Source: Alistipes sp.
GTDB lineage: Bacteria; Bacillota; Clostridia; Oscillospirales; Ruminococcaceae
Direction: 5' to 3'
Length of the DNA stretch: 64,000 bases
Assembly (NCBI GenBank): GCA_023667265.1
Contig: JAMPAJ010000001.1
Location: 1,417,151-1,481,150, forward strand
Positions 1-7,823 of this stretch are shown piece after piece. Position 1 is the stretch's first letter; each line of letters begins with the position of its first letter. The translations under genes were made by a program, and so were the position numbers. The notes under the pieces are model-generated. The model worked only from the letters and a program-made list of their open reading frames with translations. It did not search any database and was not told where the DNA came from.

Positions 1-18
1 GTTTATAAACTCATTCAT
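1..18 (-). CDS. possible start of next operon gene (partial)
   Basis: An ATG at 18 opens a frame reading MNEFIN to the window edge. An AAGGAG follows the ispA stop, and a hairpin at 29-46 would bring it closer to this ATG. In many Clostridia dxs follows xseA-xseB-ispA, so the first codons of dxs are possible, but six codons cannot show it. Confidence 0.2.
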
Positions 19-28
19 TTTATACTAA

Positions 29-46
29 GCGGAGAGAGTTCTCCGC
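29..46 (-). other. 7-bp hairpin after ispA
   Basis: A perfect inverted repeat GCGGAGA/TCTCCGC with a 4-nt loop sits directly downstream of the ispA stop. No U-run follows on the minus strand, so it does not look like an intrinsic terminator. It may be a processing or translation-spacing hairpin between ispA and the next gene. Confidence 0.3.
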
Positions 47-54
47 AGCTCCTT

Positions 55-945
55 TTATTTTTTGCGGTTCAGCAGAACACAGGTAAGCTCTCTGAGAAAT
101 TCGTTATTCGGAATTGCGTCAAGCCACTCAAGAGCCTCCGATGTCGCCTTATCCGCAAATTCCTGTGCCTTTTCAACTCCGAAAAGCGTCACGAACGTAG
201 TCTTGTTCTGAGCCTCGTCGCTGCCCACAGGCTTTCCAAGCTCCTCAGTCGTGCTGGTTACGTCCAGAATGTCGTCAATGACCTGGAATGCAAAGCCGAG
301 TCTCATTCCATACTCCGCAGCAGCCCTGATAGTCTCATTTTCAGCATCTGCACAGATAGCGCCCATTACGCAGGAAACAGCGATAAGCTGACCCGTCTTG
401 CAGCGGTACATATTCCGCAGGTTGTCCTCGTCAACGTCCGTCCGCTTCTCGTTCTCCATGTCGATCATCTGACCGCCTATCATACCGTCTCTGCCGACGG
501 AATTGGCAAGAACTGAAATAATAAGCACCTTCTGCTCCGCCGTAAGCGTTTCGGTATCGGCAATTATCTCGAATGGCAGAACTGCCAGGGCGTCTCCGGC
601 GAGAATAGCCGTTGCCTCGTCAAAATGCTTGTGGCAGGAGGGCTTTCCTCTGCGGAAATCGTCGTCGTCCATAGCCGGAAGATCGTCGTGAATAAGTGAA
701 AATGTGTGAACCATCTCGATCGCGCAGGCGGGAGCGGAGGATATCTCCATTTCTCCGCCAAGAGCCTCGCAAAAGGCGTGAACGAGAACTGGTCTGATAC
801 GCTTTCCGCCCACGTTCAGGGAATAATTCATTGCATCTATAAGTCTCATCTGAGGTCTGTTTTCGTGGCTGTAGTTATTATACTGTTTCAGACCTCTTTC
901 CGTAAAATCAACATACCGTCTCAGGGTTTCCTCAAAATTGATCAT
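55..945 (-). CDS. ispA: Polyprenyl (farnesyl-type) diphosphate synthase
   Basis: Cytosolic prenyltransferase that condenses isopentenyl diphosphate with allylic diphosphates, feeding isoprenoid and undecaprenyl-phosphate synthesis. The 296 residues match the usual family length. The first Asp-rich motif DDLPAMDDDD is at 87-96 and the second, DDILD, at 224-228. The Gly-Lys-Arg substrate motif is at 47-49. The ATG is preceded by a strong GGAGG lying inside the end of xseB, with a 14-nt overlap, so the two genes are translationally coupled. The order xseA-xseB-ispA is common in Firmicutes and supports the call. Confidence 0.95.
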   Translation of the reverse strand: MINFEETLRRYVDFTERGLKQYNNYSHENRPQMRLIDAMNYSLNVGGKRIRPVLVHAFCEALGGEMEISSAPACAIEMVHTFSLIHDDLPAMDDDDFRRGKPSCHKHFDEATAILAGDALAVLPFEIIADTETLTAEQKVLIISVLANSVGRDGMIGGQMIDMENEKRTDVDEDNLRNMYRCKTGQLIAVSCVMGAICADAENETIRAAAEYGMRLGFAFQVIDDILDVTSTTEELGKPVGSDEAQNKTTFVTLFGVEKAQEFADKATSEALEWLDAIPNNEFLRELTCVLLNRKK

Positions 946-1138
946 TGCTTTTTTCCTCCGTTATTTTTATACGTGCCTGGTCAAGCTGATTTTTGCAAAC
1001 CGACGAAAGCTTAACGCCCTCGCCGTAGAGATCAACTGCCTTTTCCAGAGATACATCGCCTCTTTCAAGTTCTGCGGCAATTGCGCTCAATCGCTTCATA
1101 TTTTCCTCAAAGCCTATATTTTCATTCTGATTTTCCAA
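932..1138 (-). CDS. xseB: Exodeoxyribonuclease VII small subunit
   Basis: Small subunit of exonuclease VII, which degrades single-stranded DNA to oligonucleotides together with XseA. The 68 residues match the family length and have the expected two-helix layout: FEENMKRLSAIAAELERG, then SLEKAVDLYGEGVKL. The gene overlaps the end of xseA by 17 nt and the start of ispA by 14 nt, as expected for subunits made in fixed ratio from one mRNA. Confidence 0.95.
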   Translation of the reverse strand: MENQNENIGFEENMKRLSAIAAELERGDVSLEKAVDLYGEGVKLSSVCKNQLDQARIKITEEKSNDQF

Positions 1139-2315
1139 TTATTTTCGCCTCCGCTTCACCCTTGCCGAATTTCAGCCGGACTGTGTCACCCTGGGAAATA
1201 TCTCCGGCATTCCGCACAAGGCTGTTATTTTTATATACCAAGGAATATCCTCTTCCAAGAATTTTCAACGGACTAAGTCCGTCAAGCTTCACAGCAGCAG
1301 CAGCAAGCCGCGATTCGCTGCGCTCCACACAGCTGTTTACGGCTGAATCCAGCCGCCTGTCGATGCTCTCCAGCTTTTCGGACATGATATTGAGCCGATT
1401 TTCCGGAGATTGTGCCGTAAGCCGTGACATGACCGCCGAGAACATAGCCGATTTTCTATCTATGACCGCAGAAAATCCTTTTTCACAGCGTCTTATCATA
1501 TCATCGGTTTTCGCTGATATAACGCTTATATCAGGCGCTGCAAGCTCAGCCGCAGCCGACGGCGTAGGCGCTCTCATATCGGCTGCAAGATCTGTAATGG
1601 TGTGATCCACCTCATGTCCCACGGCGGAAATAACCGGCACTTTACAGCCGTAAACAGCCCTGGCGACCGCCTCCGTATTAAAGGCGCTGAGATCCTCCGA
1701 GGATCCGCCGCCGCGTCCCACTATGACAACATCGCATCCGGCATTTTCAGCCTTGAGTATGCCCCGGCATATGGACTTGGGCGCATTCTCACCCTGAACC
1801 AGAGCATCCGCCGCATATACCTCACATAAGGGATAACGCCTTGTCAGGACATTTATAATATCCCTCACAGCCGCACCGCTAAGAGAGGTAACAACTCCTA
1901 TCTTCCGCGGCATTTCCGGAATACGCCGCTTGTGCTCTTCTGAAAAAACACCCTCGGCGGCAAGCTTCTTTTTAAGCTGCTCCAGCGCAACGCTTTCCTT
2001 GCCTGCGCCTTCGGGAATAATATCGTTGACATAAAGCTGATACGCTCCGTCACGCTCAAAAACGGAGATACTTCCGGAAGCTATTACCTCCATGCCGTCC
2101 TCCGGCTCAAATTTCAGCCTTGACGCGGCAGAGGCGAACATAACGGCTTTAAGACCGCTTTCCTTGTCTTTAAGGGTAAAATAGCAATGTCCGCTTTTGT
2201 AGTGGCAGACGAAATTGGAAATTTCGCCCTTTACCATGATACCCCGCAAAAGCCTGTCGCCTTTCAGCTTCGAGCCGATATATCTATTGACCTGTGAAAC
2301 CGTTATCACCGGCAT
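1122..2315 (-). CDS. xseA: Exodeoxyribonuclease VII large subunit
   Basis: Catalytic subunit of exonuclease VII. The 397-residue protein has an N-terminal OB-fold (about 1-100, ITVSQVNRYI onward), the central catalytic domain with the conserved segment GRGGGSSEDLSAFN and the H-E-V-D-H-T sequence, and a Lys/Arg-rich helical C-terminal part. An upstream in-frame GTG (2324) is possible, but AGAGG at 8-nt spacing selects the ATG at 2315. The gene begins just inside the end of the TsaD-like gene. Confidence 0.95.
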   Translation of the reverse strand: MPVITVSQVNRYIGSKLKGDRLLRGIMVKGEISNFVCHYKSGHCYFTLKDKESGLKAVMFASAASRLKFEPEDGMEVIASGSISVFERDGAYQLYVNDIIPEGAGKESVALEQLKKKLAAEGVFSEEHKRRIPEMPRKIGVVTSLSGAAVRDIINVLTRRYPLCEVYAADALVQGENAPKSICRGILKAENAGCDVVIVGRGGGSSEDLSAFNTEAVARAVYGCKVPVISAVGHEVDHTITDLAADMRAPTPSAAAELAAPDISVISAKTDDMIRRCEKGFSAVIDRKSAMFSAVMSRLTAQSPENRLNIMSEKLESIDRRLDSAVNSCVERSESRLAAAAVKLDGLSPLKILGRGYSLVYKNNSLVRNAGDISQGDTVRLKFGKGEAEAKIIGKSE

Positions 2316-2320
2316 TATCT

Positions 2321-3265
2321 TCACCTCTGACTATACTTTAAATATCCGTATATAGCTATTCCGGCGGCATTGTCGCAGGAATAGCAGGGCTCTGCAAAAT
2401 GCGCCTGTCCGAATTTTGCTGTTATCATATCCCTGATAAGCCTGTCCGACATTACGCCTCCGGCGAATACCAGCGGCAGGCTGCCATGCTTCTCAACGGC
2501 ATATTCCGTCATTGCAAGGATCGTCTCTCCTATGAAATCAAGACAATACGCGGCAATATTCTCCGGTTTTTCACCGTTTTCAAGCATCCTGGCGCACCTG
2601 TTCTCAACTCCGGAAAGACAGCAGCTTCCGTTTTTCAGCGTGGGCTTCACTTTAAAATGCCTGTCCGCCCTGACCGCCAGCTTTTCCAGCTCGATACCGC
2701 AGGGAAATTTCAGCCCAAGCATCAGCCCGACCCTGTCCACAGCCTGTCCTGCATTAAGGTCGAGCGATGTGGCTATTTCCTCGATATTCAGCACATTTTC
2801 ACTATCCGGAACACACAGCAGACAGTCGGTCGTTCCGCCGCTTACGTGAAATGCTATAAACGGCTCGCCGACAAGCTCCAGGCAGTTCGCCGAATAAAGA
2901 GCCGCCAGGATATGACCCACCTGATGTGAAGTCGTGTAAAGCGGAATATGCTCCAGAGCGGCATAGGAACGCGCAAGACCCTCGCCGCAGAGAAAGCATG
3001 GCATATACGAGCCGGCTATATTTCTCGGACGTGCGGAGGCGGCGACAGCGGAAAACCCTCTCTCCGTCCGTTCCTGAGCAAGAAGCTCTATCATCTCCGG
3101 AAGCTGAACAGTGTGATGAAAAACGGCGTCGCTCTGCCGGAGTCCCAGTACGCCTTCCTTTACCGGAAGCAGCTTCTTCTGCTGGATGATCCGATTCTCC
3201 TCGCTGATATAAACAGCCGCAGAGGTAGTATAATTGCTGGTGTCGATACCCAGAAACTCAGGCAT
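2321..3265 (-). CDS. TsaD-like (Kae1/M22 fold) paralogue
   Basis: A 314-residue ASKHA-fold protein related to TsaD, the enzyme that makes the threonylcarbamoyl group of t6A37 in tRNA. It starts GIDTSNYTTS, has HHTVQLP and SHQVGHILAALYS where TsaD has its metal-binding histidines, and ends with GGVMSDRLIRDM and DNAAGIAIYG. The canonical pattern around the first histidines and several glycine turns are changed, so this is probably not the housekeeping TsaD. Such paralogues occur between xseA and nusB in Clostridia and are often annotated peptidase M22. Peptidase activity is not supported by the sequence, and the substrate is unknown. Confidence 0.75.
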   Translation of the reverse strand: MPEFLGIDTSNYTTSAAVYISEENRIIQQKKLLPVKEGVLGLRQSDAVFHHTVQLPEMIELLAQERTERGFSAVAASARPRNIAGSYMPCFLCGEGLARSYAALEHIPLYTTSHQVGHILAALYSANCLELVGEPFIAFHVSGGTTDCLLCVPDSENVLNIEEIATSLDLNAGQAVDRVGLMLGLKFPCGIELEKLAVRADRHFKVKPTLKNGSCCLSGVENRCARMLENGEKPENIAAYCLDFIGETILAMTEYAVEKHGSLPLVFAGGVMSDRLIRDMITAKFGQAHFAEPCYSCDNAAGIAIYGYLKYSQR

Positions 3266-3683
3266 TTTCCTCAGTCTCCCTATTGCCGTCCAGACGCTCC
3301 CGGGAGAATTTGCCGAGAACCCCGTTTATAAAAGAGGCGTCCTCCTTGTACGTATAGGTATTAGCAAGCTTTATAGCCTCGCTTATCGCCGCATTTGCCG
3401 GAGTTTTATCGTCATAAAGGCACTCATATACTGCAAGCCTCAGAATAGCATGATTTATCTTCGGCATTCTCGAAAGCTTCCGCGACTTGCTGTAGCCCTC
3501 GATAATGCTGTCGATCTCCTCGCTGTGCTCAAGCGCGCCGTCAACAAGCTTTCTTACCTCGTCATTTACGTTTATCTCCTCGATCTCCTCGGCAATATCG
3601 TATAATTCCTCAATATCATCTCCGCGCAGAAGCTGCTCAAAAATCAGCTTGAATGCACTGTCTCTTATTTCACTTCTTGTCAT
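3258..3683 (-). CDS. nusB: Transcription antitermination factor NusB
   Basis: RNA-binding helical protein of the rRNA antitermination complex, where it pairs with NusE (S10) on boxA. The 141 residues fit the family. Family features include the N-terminal TRSEIRDSAFKLIFEQLL, the central IINHAILR-like segment KINHAILRLAVYECLY, and the TPANAAISEAIKLANTY block that ends in FINGVLGKF. The gene overlaps both neighbours by a few bases, so it is part of the asp23-nusB-tsaD-like-xse-ispA operon. Confidence 0.95.
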   Translation of the reverse strand: MTRSEIRDSAFKLIFEQLLRGDDIEELYDIAEEIEEINVNDEVRKLVDGALEHSEEIDSIIEGYSKSRKLSRMPKINHAILRLAVYECLYDDKTPANAAISEAIKLANTYTYKEDASFINGVLGKFSRERLDGNRETEENA

Positions 3684-4053
3684 TTTTTCTCTCCTGTATC
3701 TTAGAACCTGAATTTATATTTTCAAAAACTACGCCGCAGACCTTGACGTTAACTCTTGCCACGGCTACCCCTGTCATAGACTGAATACTGTCCTTGACGG
3801 CGGTCTGCACCTGCTGAGCCACCTGAACAACTCTGAAGCCGCTTTTTATCCTGATTTTTATATCAATTGCCGCGACATCCTCAACCATTGTAACGGTTAT
3901 AGGGCCGTTTCTTCTGAGCTTCGTCATTTTGCTTACTTCGCCGCTCAGCCCTGCCACACCGCTTACGTCAAGAGCTGCAAGCCTTGCGACAGTTATGATA
4001 ACGTCCTCAGAAATTTTCAGAGCTGCCGCTGCGTTTCCTTTCACATCGTCCAT
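3670..4053 (-). CDS. Asp23/Gls24 family protein
   Basis: A 127-residue member of the Asp23/Gls24 family (alkaline-shock, envelope-stress proteins, DUF322). The family pattern is visible: KISEDVIITVARLAALDVSGV at the start, the central VTMVEDVAAIDIKIRIKSG strand region, and the VAQQVQTAVKDSIQSMTG helix before V-A-R-V-N-V. No signal peptide or membrane segment is present. In Clostridia it commonly precedes nusB. It is the first gene of the operon and has a GGGAGG ribosome site. Its promoter is in the repeat at 4140-4168. Confidence 0.9.
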   Translation of the reverse strand: MDDVKGNAAAALKISEDVIITVARLAALDVSGVAGLSGEVSKMTKLRRNGPITVTMVEDVAAIDIKIRIKSGFRVVQVAQQVQTAVKDSIQSMTGVAVARVNVKVCGVVFENINSGSKIQERKNDKK

Positions 4054-4139
4054 TTCTTAACCTCCCTGAGAGCCTGTTCACCCATATCTCCCCGGCAAAT
4101 TCAGGAACACCGTACAGACTCTGATATATACATAGTTAT

Positions 4140-4168
4140 ATTATATCATATAATCTGGAAAATTGCAA
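4140..4168 (-). promoter_or_regulatory. asp23-nusB operon promoter
   Basis: On the minus strand TTGCAA (4163-4168) and TATAAT (4140-4145) are separated by exactly 17 nt. This gives a leader of roughly 80 nt before the asp23 ATG. The promoter is the gene-proximal end of a tandemly duplicated repeat (4141-4290). Confidence 0.75.
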
Positions 4169-4290
4169 CCCACGCGGAAATAAATTTCAATTTAAAATTA
4201 TTATAGCGCGAACTCGCCGGCGGAGACACTCTGCTTATATCATATAATCTGGAAAATTGTAACACACACGGAAAGAAATTTCATGCAAAT
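4141..4290. repeat. Promoter-carrying repeat, family 1, locus 1
   Basis: One full unit (4141-4234) and the first ~55 bases of a second (from 4235) repeat with a 94-nt period. Each unit starts TTATATCATATAATCTGG and continues with AAAATTGYAACMCACRCGGAAA. The full unit ends in GCCGGCGGAG. The second unit carries a copy of the promoter (minus strand TTACAA at 4257-4262, 17 nt, TATAAG at 4234-4239). The same repeat occurs at 22947-23131 and in decayed form at 34187-34270. Confidence 0.85.
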
Positions 4291-4415
4291 CAAATTTTAA
4301 GATATATTTGTTTAAACCTTCTATATGTAAGGACACGGCATGCCGTGTCCCTACCAAAAAATGTATGTTTTAATTTGTCTGAAAAAATGATTACTAAGGA
4401 AAATTCTCCCTTAAA

Positions 4416-4575
4416 GGCAATACCGCACGAAGATTGCGAGTCAGATGCATAGTCAGATTGCATAAAAGCGATGCAGGCATACTGCCGTATGTCAAGGAGA
4501 TTTTGTGCAATATGACGTAAAATATGCAAGCAGGTGGCGTGTAAAGTCGTCAGACGTGCTTCATGCGGCGTTGCC
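4416..4575. mobile_element. Foldback MITE-like element, copy A
   Basis: A 160-bp non-coding element with 17-bp terminal inverted repeats (GGCAATACCGCACGAAG at the left, complement of the right end, 14 of 17 matching). It is flanked by a perfect 4-bp direct repeat TAAA (4412-4415 and 4576-4579), the mark of transposition. The interior folds back on itself: ATTGCATAAAA pairs with TTTTGTGCAAT around a GGCATAC/GTATGTC hairpin. It lies 6 bp after the spoIIIAH stop. Copy B is at 57871-58042. The rest of 4054-4580 holds the family-1 repeat and AT-rich sequence without a gene. Confidence 0.85.
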
Positions 4576-4580
4576 TAAAG

Positions 4581-5150
4581 TTACTTCACCTCAAAGATCC
4601 GTATATTTTCTGCGGACACGTTTGTTTCCCCAAGGATTATTTCCTTTACAGCAGCCGCCTGCGCCTTATCAAGACCCTCCGTCTTTATCACAAGCTTTGC
4701 CGTTTCTCCGTCAAGATAGGCAACACAGTCGTCAAAGCCCTGAGCTTTTACGAGAGATTCAATTGTTCCCTCCGCCTCGATAAGCTTCGAGACCTCCACC
4801 GCGTCAAGTGCGTTTACGACCATTTCGTCCTCTGTAACGTCGCCTCCGCCGATGATTGACTGCAAGGTCTGCACCGCCTCGTCACGATTATTCATCTTAT
4901 CAAGGCGAGCCTGAGCAAAATAATCCGCCGCCGCAGAAACGCTGCCGTCAGCCTCCGCGTTGACAAATTCCGTTTCCCCATAATTTATCATATCACCTGT
5001 TTCCGCTGTTTCGATCGTCTGATCTCTCTTCGCACTTCCGTCTTTTTTCGGGGCTGCCGCATAATTTATGTAAACCGCCGCTCCAAGCATAAGTGTAAGA
5101 CAGGTCATAATTATCTGTTTTTTTCCGATTATCATTGTAGGCTTTTTCAT
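4581..5150 (-). CDS. spoIIIAH: Stage III sporulation protein AH
   Basis: Mother-cell membrane protein of the SpoIIIA-SpoIIQ channel that joins mother cell and forespore during engulfment. The 189-residue protein has one N-terminal membrane segment (about 10-30) and a Ser/Thr/Glu linker. The extracytoplasmic YscJ/FliF-like ring-forming domain follows in the second half and contains IIGGGDVTEDEMVVNALDA. It is the last gene of the eight-gene operon, and a MITE-like element lies immediately downstream. Confidence 0.92.
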   Translation of the reverse strand: MKKPTMIIGKKQIIMTCLTLMLGAAVYINYAAAPKKDGSAKRDQTIETAETGDMINYGETEFVNAEADGSVSAAADYFAQARLDKMNNRDEAVQTLQSIIGGGDVTEDEMVVNALDAVEVSKLIEAEGTIESLVKAQGFDDCVAYLDGETAKLVIKTEGLDKAQAAAVKEIILGETNVSAENIRIFEVK

Positions 5151-5161
5151 AGCTTTGCTCC

Positions 5162-5692
5162 TTAACTCATTGTTGTCACAAATATATTCATTGTTGGTAT
5201 TCCGAGTGCGGCAGACGCAGCCTTATACATACGCTCTGCAACTGCCGGATCTCCTCCGCCCTGGCAAAGAATTACCGCACCGATTATCTCCGGCGTTTCC
5301 ACCTTCTCGATCAGCGGTGTCCGATCGCTCCCGCTGCCGACTATGACATATTTCTCCTCCTCCTCACGCTTGTTATCAGAACTGCTGACTTTTCCCTCTG
5401 CAGCATAGACATATCGCTGCCCTGTTCCGACGGTTATGCAGACCTCCACATTTCCGGCGCCTTCCACCTTTTCCAGAAGCTCCTCCAGCCGCTTTTCCGT
5501 TTCACGGCGATACTGCTCCCCAAGGCTAAGCTGTCCGGCGGCGTCGGATATTACGGCTGCTTCCTCCTCCTTTTCTTCACCCGGTAAGAATGATGAAAGG
5601 AGTATCAGCAGCAGTCCTACACAGCCAAGTATCACTATGGCGGCGGTCCTGTTTCGTTTCAGCAGCTCAAAGCAATTCTTCGCCGATACCAT
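5162..5692 (-). CDS. spoIIIAG: Stage III sporulation protein AG
   Basis: Ring-forming component of the SpoIIIA-SpoIIQ feeding channel. The 176-residue protein has one membrane segment at about 17-38 (AAIVILGCVGLLLILL), an acidic/polar linker and a C-terminal ring-building domain with VEGAGNVEVCITV and VETPEIIGAVILCQGGGDP, which are typical of SpoIIIAG. It overlaps the end of spoIIIAF by 26 nt and is followed after 11 nt by spoIIIAH. Confidence 0.92.
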   Translation of the reverse strand: MVSAKNCFELLKRNRTAAIVILGCVGLLLILLSSFLPGEEKEEEAAVISDAAGQLSLGEQYRRETEKRLEELLEKVEGAGNVEVCITVGTGQRYVYAAEGKVSSSDNKREEEEKYVIVGSGSDRTPLIEKVETPEIIGAVILCQGGGDPAVAERMYKAASAALGIPTMNIFVTTMS

Positions 5693-6137
5693 TGACTACC
5701 TCCGTTTCTGTTCCAAGACTTGCCTTTATGATCTCTGAGGCAGCCTGAAAATCTCCCGAGATCACCGTCACCCTGTTAATAAATATGCTGCCGTCAGCTG
5801 AAATATTAACCTCCGCCTCAATTTTTTCGCAGCTTATCCCGGCTGCTTCGACCTGCTGCTGCAGCACAAGACAGATATTAGACGCAGTCCGGGCTTCAAT
5901 CGCCTCTTCGTACAGGCTCTCATATTCACCGGCTTTATATTCGTACACCGATATTTCCGGAAGTTCAAATGCCGAGCATCCTCTCATGAAAACCGCCGCC
6001 ATTACAGCTGCCAGAAGCAGATCCATTATTATCATGACCTGATTTCTCAGTCTTGTCGGCGAGGTGATGTTCCCCATCACGCACCGTACGGCCGAGATCG
6101 CGCATACTGCTCCGACAGCGGCTTTTATCTCATCCAT
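5667..6137 (-). CDS. spoIIIAF: Stage III sporulation protein AF
   Basis: A 156-residue membrane protein of the spoIIIA operon. Hydrophobic stretches lie near residues 5-20 and 33-50 (IIMDLLLAAVMAAVFM), followed by a soluble domain with an ISADGSIFINRVTVISG strand pair. Identification rests on position between AE and AG, size and two-helix topology, since the family is weakly conserved. It is transcribed with its neighbours. Confidence 0.88.
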   Translation of the reverse strand: MDEIKAAVGAVCAISAVRCVMGNITSPTRLRNQVMIIMDLLLAAVMAAVFMRGCSAFELPEISVYEYKAGEYESLYEEAIEARTASNICLVLQQQVEAAGISCEKIEAEVNISADGSIFINRVTVISGDFQAASEIIKASLGTETEVVNGIGEELL

Positions 6138-6141
6138 GTCA

Positions 6142-7248
6142 TCATCCTCCCATTGCGCTTATAAGAATTGCTGAGCAAAGCACAAAAATGACCGAATAGC
6201 ACACCAGTATGCACTGTGCAATTGCAAGCCCGCTGTCGATGCTTTTCATAAGCCGTCTCAGAGACTCTGCCGAAAAGATCTCTGCCGCCGCGATACCTGT
6301 CCACATGACAAAACGATACAGAAGAACCTCGATTATCATAGGCAGCAGCAAAATGATTATTCCGCTTATCCCGACTGCGCCGACAGCTCCTCCGATGACC
6401 TGAAAACTGCCCTTAACCGTTGAATATGCGTCCGATACCGCGCTGCCAACTATTGGCACAAAGTTTCCCACAAGCATTTTTGCCGTTTTAGCCGCTGCGC
6501 CGTCCGCTTTTGAGCCTATAGTGCATTTAAGTGAAACGAACCCGGTGAAAAGCGTCATTGCGACCGATATTCCCCACGTTATAACCTTTTTCAGCAGATT
6601 GACAAGGCTGTCAAGTGAAAGATTCGGAAAAATGCTGCCGGTTATTCCAAGAGCCGCTGCTGCGCCTAATATCGGCATAAACCAGCTCTCTGCCAGCTTT
6701 ACTATAAGCTCTGAAGCTCCGAGCATCATTACATGATAGATCCCAGCCGTGGTGATACTTCCGCTTGTTACGGCGATCCCAGTGAAGAAAGGCACGAATA
6801 CCAGGATAAAGCCTCCGGTCGTGTGTATCAGGCTGAGAATTTCGCTGTACACCGCCATTATCCTTGGCAGAATAACCGCCACTGCCGCCATAACGCATAC
6901 CATCGAATATACGTCCCCGGAGGTGTTGCCGTGAAAATTCCCCGCAGAGGAGATCACTGCGCACAGCACGATCACCATGAAAATGACCGCCAGTAAACGC
7001 ACCGGCTCTCCAAGACGATCTGTGAGCCTCTCTGTTACCTTAGCAAGCAGGCTATCAAGAGAAAGCCTCTCCGCGTCCTGCAAGCTCAGATCAAGGCTGA
7101 ATCCGGACATTATATTTTCAACATTTTCCGTTATTTCCTCAATGCTGTCATTATACTCGTCAGCACAGGCAGAAATCGGCGACAAACAGAGGAAAACCGC
7201 GGCTATCACGAGAATGGCGGCTGCTATTTTCTTTAAAGACTGCTCCAT
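6142..7248 (-). CDS. spoIIIAE: Stage III sporulation protein AE
   Basis: Polytopic membrane protein of the SpoIIIA channel. Taking the ATG at 7248, which has GGAG 5 nt upstream, gives 368 residues with a signal-like N-terminus (AAAILVIAAVFLCLSPISACA) and about seven further hydrophobic segments. Conserved family stretches include FVPFFTGIAVTSGS and GNFVPIVGSAVSDAYSTVKGS. An in-frame extension upstream of 7248 overlaps spoIIIAD further and was rejected. Confidence 0.94.
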   Translation of the reverse strand: MEQSLKKIAAAILVIAAVFLCLSPISACADEYNDSIEEITENVENIMSGFSLDLSLQDAERLSLDSLLAKVTERLTDRLGEPVRLLAVIFMVIVLCAVISSAGNFHGNTSGDVYSMVCVMAAVAVILPRIMAVYSEILSLIHTTGGFILVFVPFFTGIAVTSGSITTAGIYHVMMLGASELIVKLAESWFMPILGAAAALGITGSIFPNLSLDSLVNLLKKVITWGISVAMTLFTGFVSLKCTIGSKADGAAAKTAKMLVGNFVPIVGSAVSDAYSTVKGSFQVIGGAVGAVGISGIIILLLPMIIEVLLYRFVMWTGIAAAEIFSAESLRRLMKSIDSGLAIAQCILVCYSVIFVLCSAILISAMGG

Positions 7249-7622
7249 ATTTGCTCCATAATTGATCTTATCAGCGGCACTGACATGAGCGAAAGGCACG
7301 ATTTTCCCCATATTTCCGCTGCCGAGGCTATTGCCAGTTCTCCACAGTCACGGCAAAGCTCGCAGGTTATGTGTGTTATCAGGCTCACGGCTGCCGCCTT
7401 GAAAATAAGCGACAAATAGCTGTCCGAAAGTCCGGAATCAGCGAAAATCTCCCGAATATCCGACAGCAGCGGCGACAGTACGGCAGCCGCACTTCCCAGC
7501 ACTAAAACACAGGCGGCAATGGAGAGCATCATATACTGCTCCCGGCAGTGCTGACGAAGCACAACAGCCAGAACTGACGCACATATGCAAAATGCCGCCG
7601 TTGAGATACAGCTGTCTACCAT
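7233..7622 (-). CDS. spoIIIAD: Stage III sporulation protein AD
   Basis: A 129-residue protein with about four membrane segments. The family segment LSDSYLSLIFKAAAVSLIT is followed by CELCRDCGELAIASAAEIWGK, which is typical of SpoIIIAD. It belongs to the membrane core of the mother-cell-to-forespore channel and overlaps spoIIIAC by 7 nt and spoIIIAE by 16 nt. Confidence 0.93.
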   Translation of the reverse strand: MVDSCISTAAFCICASVLAVVLRQHCREQYMMLSIAACVLVLGSAAAVLSPLLSDIREIFADSGLSDSYLSLIFKAAAVSLITHITCELCRDCGELAIASAAEIWGKSCLSLMSVPLIRSIMEQIWSSL

Positions 7623-7813
7623 AGACCGAATACCGTTTTGACTGTATCGAAAAGTCCGCCTATCTCCTGCACAATTATGAGAAGGACTACGATAAGCCCG
7701 GCAAGCGTCGTCATCATCGCCTGTTCCTCCCTTTCCGCGCGCTTCAGTACAAGGTTCAGAACAGCCACAATTATTCCGATGCCGGCAATTTTAAAAATCA
7801 GATCTATTTCCAT
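7616..7813 (-). CDS. spoIIIAC: Stage III sporulation protein AC
   Basis: A 65-residue protein with two membrane helices: IDLIFKIAGIGIIVAVLNLVL, then AGLIVVLLIIVQEIGGLF. Length and sequence fit SpoIIIAC. The ATG at 7813 (MEIDLIFK) is used because an upstream in-frame extension overlaps spoIIIAB and has no family resemblance. It lies between AB and AD, as in all complete spoIIIA operons. Confidence 0.93.
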   Translation of the reverse strand: MEIDLIFKIAGIGIIVAVLNLVLKRAEREEQAMMTTLAGLIVVLLIIVQEIGGLFDTVKTVFGLW

Positions 7814-7823
7814 CCAGTCACCC

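Noticed and set aside
2321-3265. Calling the TsaD-like gene an O-sialoglycoprotein endopeptidase
   Set aside because: The peptidase label for this fold is historic and unsupported; no protease residues are visible.
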